A DNA stretch of 64,000 nt, taken from NCBI RefSeq assembly GCF_008327685.1, contig NZ_BDDE01000013.1:310001-374000 (forward strand), given 5' to 3'. The position numbers were made by a program, and so were the translations under genes. This DNA comes from Actinomadura sp. K4S16. Lineage in GTDB: Bacteria > Actinomycetota > Actinomycetes > Streptosporangiales > Streptosporangiaceae. Shown here in pieces: positions 59,331 through 64,000 of this stretch. The notes under the pieces were generated by a model that was given only the letters and a program-made list of their open reading frames with translations, was not told where the DNA came from and did no database searches. The number at the start of each line of letters is the position of its first letter. Position 1 is the stretch's first letter.

Positions 59331-60152
59331 TTGGCCCTCCCCCCGCACACGACGCCCTCTCGGGACCCGGCCCCGTCCACCGGACTCCGGCGTGACCTGG
59401 AGATACTCGACCTGCTCGCCCAACCCGAGCACGCCGCGCGCGGTCTCGGCGTCAGCCGGATCGCCCGGCTGCTGGACCGGGAGAAGAGCCAGGTCTCGCG
59501 CGCCCTCAAGGTCATGGAGGCCGAGGCCCTGGTCGACCGCGACCCCGACTCGCTGGAGTTCCGCCTCGGCTGGCGGCTGTACTCACTCGCGGCCCGCACC
59601 ACCGAGGCGCGTCTGACGCGTACGGCCGGGCCCTACCTTCGCCGCCTGGTCGCGGGCCTCAACGAGACCACCCACCTGTGCGTGCTGCGCGGCTCCGCGG
59701 TCCTGACGCTGCTGTCGGTGTCGCCGTCCCACGCCTTCCGGGGGCTGGGCTGGGAGGGCGTGACGGTACCGGTGCTCATGACCTCGGCCGGGCGCGTCCT
59801 GGTCTCCGACTGGGCGCCCGACACGCTGCGCTCCTGGGCGGCCTCCTGGCTCGACGAGCCTGGCCATGCGCAGGCCAGGCTGCGGATCCAGGCCGCCGAC
59901 GACCTGCTGCGCGAGGTCGCGGCCATCCGCAGGCGCGGCTACGCGTCCGTGGACGAGGAGTTCGAGGCGGGGCTCGTCGGCGTCTCCGCCCCCGTGCGGG
60001 ACTTCCGCGGCACCATCGTGGCCGCGATCAACGTGTCGGCGCCCAAGGCGCGCCTTGGCCCCCATCTCGACGAGGCCGGACGCCGCACGCTGGCGGTCGC
60101 CCGCGAGCTGTCCGCCGAGCTGGGCCACGAGCACGCTCCGGGAGTCGTCTAG
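59331..60152 (+). CDS. IclR-family transcriptional regulator
   Basis: A 273-residue regulator. The winged helix (RRDLEILDLLAQPEHAARGLGVSRIARLLDREKSQVSRALKVME) covers residues 17-65, and the ligand domain follows with THLCVLRGSAVLTLLSVSP, VLMTSAGRVLVSDWAPD and RRRGYASVDEEFEAGLVGVSAPVRDFRGTIVAAINVS. The start is TTG 59331, with GGAGA seven bases upstream; no ATG or GTG is near. It is divergent from the ten-gene operon and shares the operators at 59276-59308, so it is the probable repressor or activator, responding to a catabolic intermediate. Confidence 0.9.
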   Translation: MALPPHTTPSRDPAPSTGLRRDLEILDLLAQPEHAARGLGVSRIARLLDREKSQVSRALKVMEAEALVDRDPDSLEFRLGWRLYSLAARTTEARLTRTAGPYLRRLVAGLNETTHLCVLRGSAVLTLLSVSPSHAFRGLGWEGVTVPVLMTSAGRVLVSDWAPDTLRSWAASWLDEPGHAQARLRIQAADDLLREVAAIRRRGYASVDEEFEAGLVGVSAPVRDFRGTIVAAINVSAPKARLGPHLDEAGRRTLAVARELSAELGHEHAPGVV

Positions 60153-60161
60153 CGCTAAGAC

Positions 60162-60180
60162 GGACCGCCCCGGCGGTTTT
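60162..60180. terminator. Bidirectional terminator between IclR and SpoIIE-phosphatase genes
   Basis: ACCGCC-CC-GGCGGT at 60164-60177, followed by TTTT on the plus strand. The loop of two bases means the stem opens by one or two pairs. It ends the plus-strand IclR transcript; the minus-strand gene ends at the same place. Confidence 0.65.
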
Positions 60181-62339
60181 CACTCCAGGTCGTCGAACTG
60201 GTCGAGGATGCCGCTGAAGTCGGCGCCGGTGAGGGGCTGCTCGGTCCAGATGGTCTTGCCGCGGGGGGTCTGGCGGGTTCCCCAGCGCTGGGTGAGCTGG
60301 GCGACGAGCAGGAGGCCGCGTCCTCCCTCGTCGAGGAGGCGGGCGCGGCGCAGGTGCGGGGCGGTGCTGCTGCCGTCGGAGACCTCGCAGATGAGCGTCC
60401 GGTCCCGGATGAGGCGCAGCTGGATCGGGCCGCTGGCATAACGGATCGCGTTGGTCACGAGCTCGCTGACGATGAGCTCGGTGACGTAGGCGGCCTCGTC
60501 GAGGCCCCAGCGCGCGAGCCGCTCGCTCACCTGGTCGCGGGTCTCGGCGACGACTGCCGGGGTGGCCGGCAGCTCCCAGGAGGCGTACTGGTCCTCGCTC
60601 AGGGCGTTGGTGCGGGCGATGAGCAGCGCGGCGTCGTCCACGGGGAAGTCCGGCAGGGCGGCCTTGAAGACGCCGTCGCATGTCTCGTCCAGGGACGCGG
60701 ACCGGCGGCTCAGCGCCTGCCGCAGGCGTTCGAGCCCGGTGTCGGGGTCGTGGTCGCGGGACTCGACGAGGCCGTCGGTGTAGAAGGCGAGGATGCTGCC
60801 CTCGGGCAGTTCGACCTCCGTGCTCTCGTAGGGCAGGGCGCCGACGCCGAGGGGCAGGCCGACGGGCAGGTCGAGGAAGTCGACCGAGCCCTCCGGGGTG
60901 AGGAGCGCGGGCGGCGGGTGCCCGGCGCGCGCGAGCGTGCACCGGCGGGAGATCGGGTCGTAGACGGCGTAGAGGCAGGTGGCGCCGACCTGGTCCTCCG
61001 CCTCATCGTGATCGCCGGTGGCCTCCTCGGCGGAGAACCGGCTGACGAGGTCGTCGAGCCGGGTGAGGAGCTCGTCGGGGGACGGGTCGACGTCGACGAG
61101 GGTGCGCACGGCGGTCCGCAGCCGGCCCATGGTGGCGGAGGCGCGGATGCCGTGGCCGACGACGTCGCCGACGACGAGGGCCACCCGCGCGCTGGACAGC
61201 GGGATGACGTCGAACCAGTCCCCGCCCACGCCGAGGTTCGACCTGGCGGGCAGGTAGCGGGTGGCGGCCTCCACGGCCGACTGCTCGGGAAGGCCGTGCG
61301 GGAGCAGGCTGCGCTGGAGTGCCAGGGCGGTGGTGCGTTCGCGGGTGTAGCGGCGGGCGTTGTCGATGGACACGGCCGCCCGGGCGGTGAGTTCCTCGCC
61401 CAGCAGCACGTCGTCCTGCTCGAAGGGCTCCGCGGCCTCGCCGCGGACGAACGCGGCGACGCCGAGCGTGACGCCGCGGGCGCGTATCGGGACGGACAGG
61501 ACCGAGCGGAGCCGGTACCTGTCGATGGCCTCCGCCCACGCGGGGTTGCGGGAAGTCGCCTCGACGACCTCGGGATCGTCGACGCTCATCAGGACCGCCT
61601 TGCCGGTGGCCAGGCACCGCGCCGGCGGCCACGGTTCGGGACGCAGGTCGAGGCCGCCCGGCCTCGCCTCGGGTTCGGTGCCGAAGGCGGCCCGGTACGC
61701 CACGCTGCGCAACGCGATCCGGCCGGTCAGCGGCCCCGGGCCCGGTTCGTCGCCGACGAGGACCCCTTCGAGCATGTCGACGAGGATGAGATCGGCGAAA
61801 CGGGGCACCACCAGGTCGGCCAGCTCCTGGGCGGTCCTGGTGACGTCCAGGGTGGTGCCGATACGGGCGCTGGCCTCGCTCAGCATGGTCAGCCGCTGCC
61901 GCGCGCGGTACTGCTCGGTCCTGTCGAGCAGGCCCACCCCCACGGCCTGAGTCCGGCCCTCCTCGTCCTTCAGGGGGAACAGGAAGACCGACCAGTTGCG
62001 CTCGCGGGTCTGGCTGGGAACCCGCCGGTAGTACTCCTCGTGCACGGACTCTCCCGTGTCGAGGACGTGGCGGACGTGCTGCTCCATCAGCCTCCAGAAG
62101 GGCCCGGGCAGGACGTCGGTGAGGAGGCGGCCGCGCAGTTCGTCTTCCGAGACGTTGATCCTCCGGCACATGAGGTCGTTGACCCTGACGATCCGCAGAT
62201 CGCTGTCGTGGATCGACATGGCGAAGCCCGACTGGGTGAACGCCAGGTCGAGGAAGCCCGCGTCATCGGCCGCACCGGCCATGGCGACGGGAGGGTCCGT
62301 CTCCTCTTCGCCGCCTCCTGAGCTGGTGTGCGCGTCCAT
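60180..62339 (-). CDS. PAS-GAF-SpoIIE protein phosphatase with ATPase (anti-sigma kinase-like) domain
   Basis: A 719-residue signalling protein with four domains in order: PAS at about 25-145 (FTQSGFAMSIHDSDLRIVRVND), GAF at about 150-320, SpoIIE/PP2C phosphatase at about 345-560 (GVGGDWFDVIPL and VGDVVGHGIRASATMG carry the Asp metal ligands), and a HATPase_c at about 590-705 (ELIVSELVTNAIRYA and LLDEGGRGLLLVAQL) of the anti-sigma serine kinase type. Such proteins control partner switching of alternative sigma factors in actinomycetes. ATG 62339 is used without a strong ribosome binding site. Its partner proteins are not in the window. Confidence 0.9.
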   Translation of the reverse strand: MDAHTSSGGGEEETDPPVAMAGAADDAGFLDLAFTQSGFAMSIHDSDLRIVRVNDLMCRRINVSEDELRGRLLTDVLPGPFWRLMEQHVRHVLDTGESVHEEYYRRVPSQTRERNWSVFLFPLKDEEGRTQAVGVGLLDRTEQYRARQRLTMLSEASARIGTTLDVTRTAQELADLVVPRFADLILVDMLEGVLVGDEPGPGPLTGRIALRSVAYRAAFGTEPEARPGGLDLRPEPWPPARCLATGKAVLMSVDDPEVVEATSRNPAWAEAIDRYRLRSVLSVPIRARGVTLGVAAFVRGEAAEPFEQDDVLLGEELTARAAVSIDNARRYTRERTTALALQRSLLPHGLPEQSAVEAATRYLPARSNLGVGGDWFDVIPLSSARVALVVGDVVGHGIRASATMGRLRTAVRTLVDVDPSPDELLTRLDDLVSRFSAEEATGDHDEAEDQVGATCLYAVYDPISRRCTLARAGHPPPALLTPEGSVDFLDLPVGLPLGVGALPYESTEVELPEGSILAFYTDGLVESRDHDPDTGLERLRQALSRRSASLDETCDGVFKAALPDFPVDDAALLIARTNALSEDQYASWELPATPAVVAETRDQVSERLARWGLDEAAYVTELIVSELVTNAIRYASGPIQLRLIRDRTLICEVSDGSSTAPHLRRARLLDEGGRGLLLVAQLTQRWGTRQTPRGKTIWTEQPLTGADFSGILDQFDDLE

Positions 62340-62491
62340 AGTTTCGCGTCCGAGTTCGCGGGAGGTCTTCCTAGGGTGCCGCGGCCCCACGTCCAGCACT
62401 CCTTCCCGGGCAGACGGATTGCAACGGGTGCCGCATGGAAATTGGGGTTCCGTTTGCGATCCCCTTGCCGACCTCGCCGATCCGCCGAGCC

Positions 62492-63403
62492 CTACCCGGC
62501 CGGACGGATCGTCGCCCGGTCGATGACCTCGCCGTCGGCGGCCACGGCGGTGAGCTGGAGGGCGCCGGCGCGGAGTTCGACCGCGGTGAAGTGGTAGCGC
62601 TTGGCGGCGGCGACCCGCGGGGGCGTGGCGCAGCCGGTGCGCAGGTCGTAGAGGTGCTGCCCGCCGCCACCGGTCACCACGTAGGTGACCCCCTTGGCGG
62701 AGACGAACCTCTGGTAGTTGTGGTCGTGGCCGTTGAGCACCAGCGCCACCCGGTGGCGCTCCAGGATCGGCACCCACCGCTCGTCGACCGCGGGGGTCGA
62801 CCCGTGCTGGGAGCACGACCAGGCCGGCTGGTGGAAGACCACGACGCGGAACCGCGGGCCGGGCTCGGCCAGACGCGATTCGAGCCAGGCGCTCTGGGAC
62901 GCGTCGGGGTGGTCGGCGTCCATGAAGAGGAACTGGAGGCCCGGCAGCCTCCTCTCGTACGGCAGGGCGGGCAGTCCGAGATGGCGGAGCTGGTCGGCGC
63001 CGCGGCCGTCGCGGACATCGTGGTTGCCGAGCGTGATCCACATCGGGCGGGTCGCGCGGAGCGCCGCGTAGGGCGCGTCGAGCCTCGTCCGGAACAGGGC
63101 GGGGTCGCCGTCGGGGTAGACGTTGTCCCCGGTGCCCACCAGCGCGTCGATGCGGTGGCCGGCCGCCGCCCACCGCAGCATGGCGTCCGCGACCTCGCGC
63201 TGCCGCGCGCCCCCCGTCCCGAAGTCGCCGAAGGCCGCGAAGCCCGCCGCCGCGCCCCCGGACGGCGCCGGCGTGATGCTCCGCGACCGGCCCGGCGTCC
63301 CCGCGCCGGGTGCGTGCCCGTTCCCGCCGCAGGCGCCCGCCAGCAGGACCGCGGCGGCCAGGCCGGCGGCCGCGGACGGGACCCTGCGCGGGCGGGCGGT
63401 CAC
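62492..63403 (-). CDS. Metallophosphoesterase lipoprotein (purple-acid-phosphatase-like)
   Basis: A 303-residue exported protein with a lipobox-like LLAGAC (Cys25). The calcineurin-type metal motifs appear in order: FGDFGTGG (Asp), VGTGDNVYPDGD (GDNxY), LGNHDVRDG (GNHD), VFHQPAWS and LNGHDHNYQRF (GHDHxYQR). This matches purple-acid-phosphatase-like metallophosphoesterases of the cell surface. The start is GTG 63403, six bases after the stop of the DUF2231 gene, so they are co-transcribed. The substrate is unknown. Confidence 0.88.
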   Translation of the reverse strand: MTARPRRVPSAAAGLAAAVLLAGACGGNGHAPGAGTPGRSRSITPAPSGGAAAGFAAFGDFGTGGARQREVADAMLRWAAAGHRIDALVGTGDNVYPDGDPALFRTRLDAPYAALRATRPMWITLGNHDVRDGRGADQLRHLGLPALPYERRLPGLQFLFMDADHPDASQSAWLESRLAEPGPRFRVVVFHQPAWSCSQHGSTPAVDERWVPILERHRVALVLNGHDHNYQRFVSAKGVTYVVTGGGGQHLYDLRTGCATPPRVAAAKRYHFTAVELRAGALQLTAVAADGEVIDRATIRPAG

Positions 63404-63408
63404 GGCGT

Positions 63409-63909
63409 CTAGTCTCCGTCGGAGTCCTTGCTCCCGGTGCCCGCATCGTGCCAGACCGCCTTGGCGCCGCTGTGCCCGATCCGGGCCACCTGGACGCCCG
63501 TCGCGACCGACGTGCCCACCGTGAGGACGATGGCCACCACCGTCACCGCCCCGGTCCAGCGCGGCGGCCGGTCCGCGTTCCGCCGGGCGTAGAGGCCGAC
63601 GCCGATGAGGAGGGCGAGGGCCACCCAGAGCCCGGCCGCCAGGGGGAGCAGGGTGTCGCCCAGTTCCGCGTGCTTTTCCACGAGGGAGGATCGGCCGACC
63701 TGGTCTTCCAGGTGCTCGCCGCTTTCGGTGGCCACGGGGATCGTCAGGACGGCGATCGTCGCGACGCCGAGAATCCACGGCCCCAGCAGCCGCCGCACCT
63801 TCGGCCAGAGGGCCGCCAGCATGGCGGCCAGCACGGTCAGCGGAACCAGAAAGACCACGATATGGACGACGAACGGGTGGAGGGGCAGACCCAGGAGGGT
63901 GTTCGGCAT
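63409..63909 (-). CDS. DUF2231 membrane protein
   Basis: A 166-residue protein with four membrane helices. GLPLHPFVVHIVVFLVPLT at the N-terminus, with a Pro-x-His pattern, is the hallmark of DUF2231, and a later helix starts at KHAELGDTLLPLAAGLW. His residues inside helices suggest heme or metal binding in this family, but its function is unknown. ATG 63909 follows an upstream GGAAGG. It is the first gene of a two-gene unit with the metallophosphoesterase; the remaining 91 bp to the window end presumably hold its promoter. Confidence 0.85.
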   Translation of the reverse strand: MPNTLLGLPLHPFVVHIVVFLVPLTVLAAMLAALWPKVRRLLGPWILGVATIAVLTIPVATESGEHLEDQVGRSSLVEKHAELGDTLLPLAAGLWVALALLIGVGLYARRNADRPPRWTGAVTVVAIVLTVGTSVATGVQVARIGHSGAKAVWHDAGTGSKDSDGD

Positions 63910-64000
63910 GGTGGGCCTTCCGGGAGATCGTTGATCAGCACAAGCTAGCGGGGGGCCGGGTGCGCCACTACCTTCGCCGAGCGTTTCAGAGGGTTTTCAT

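Overview
The window is 64 kb of very GC-rich DNA with dense coding, many GTG and a few TTG starts, third codon positions almost always G or C, ECF sigma factors, several TetR-type regulators and Tat/lipoprotein exports. This points to a filamentous actinomycete. Streptosporangiales, for example an Actinomadura relative, is my guess from the gene families and is not proven. I see no IS element, prophage, rRNA, CRISPR array or replication origin. It reads as an accessory, catabolic and stress-response part of a chromosome. No computation or database search was run; family calls come from reading motifs.

Layout. 1-5.9 kb: the end of an M20 peptidase gene, tRNA-Leu(GAG) with its terminator, a DMT permease, an M48-like protein without a zinc motif, and an exported DUF2202 protein divergent from a sensor kinase whose response regulator is convergent to it. 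6.0-13.8 kb: a tight four-gene minus-strand operon. In transcription order it encodes a catalase-like domain fused to a heme dioxygenase of the alpha-DOX/cyclooxygenase type, a nitroreductase-fold protein, a thiamine-diphosphate enzyme, and a Tle1-type (DUF2235) lipase with a PA-IL-like lectin tail. An AT-rich perfect palindrome lies upstream. I read this as a candidate lipid-oxygenation (oxylipin-like) pathway, and it is the best candidate here for an undescribed system. 14.1-24.4 kb: regulator/enzyme modules with readable operators: FAD monooxygenase/TetR; an ECF41 sigma factor with its own probable promoter in front of an epimerase and an exported hydrolase; TetR/DUF2867/esterase. 24.5-26.5 kb: two overlapping, paralogous AlkB-fold 2-oxoglutarate/Fe(II) oxygenases of unknown substrate. 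26.6-33.1 kb: a hydrolase/AraC pair, a DUF4232 lipoprotein, and a sigma/anti-sigma/beta-propeller/YcnI cluster.

34.1-40.4 kb is a thiol and sulfide island: a membrane CxxC protein, a DsbA-like thioredoxin and a CcdA-like protein, then a persulfide dioxygenase-rhodanese fusion and a type II sulfide:quinone oxidoreductase behind two perfect CsoR/CstR-type operators. 40.4-49 kb holds a methyltransferase, a CBS protein, two related hypothetical proteins, an M28 peptidase, MarR/DUF4267 and SDR/TetR pairs and a glycerophosphodiesterase.

49.0-60.2 kb is one ten-gene catabolic operon under a divergent IclR regulator. It encodes a betaine-type (QAT) ABC transporter, a genuine formaldehyde-activating enzyme (Fae), an enolase-superfamily acid dehydratase/epimerase, two aldehyde dehydrogenases, a 3-hydroxyisobutyrate-dehydrogenase-like enzyme and an iron alcohol dehydrogenase. 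Fae inside a quaternary-amine-type uptake operon suggests breakdown of an N- or O-methylated compound that releases formaldehyde. The window closes with a PAS-GAF-SpoIIE phosphatase, a metallophosphoesterase lipoprotein and a DUF2231 membrane protein.
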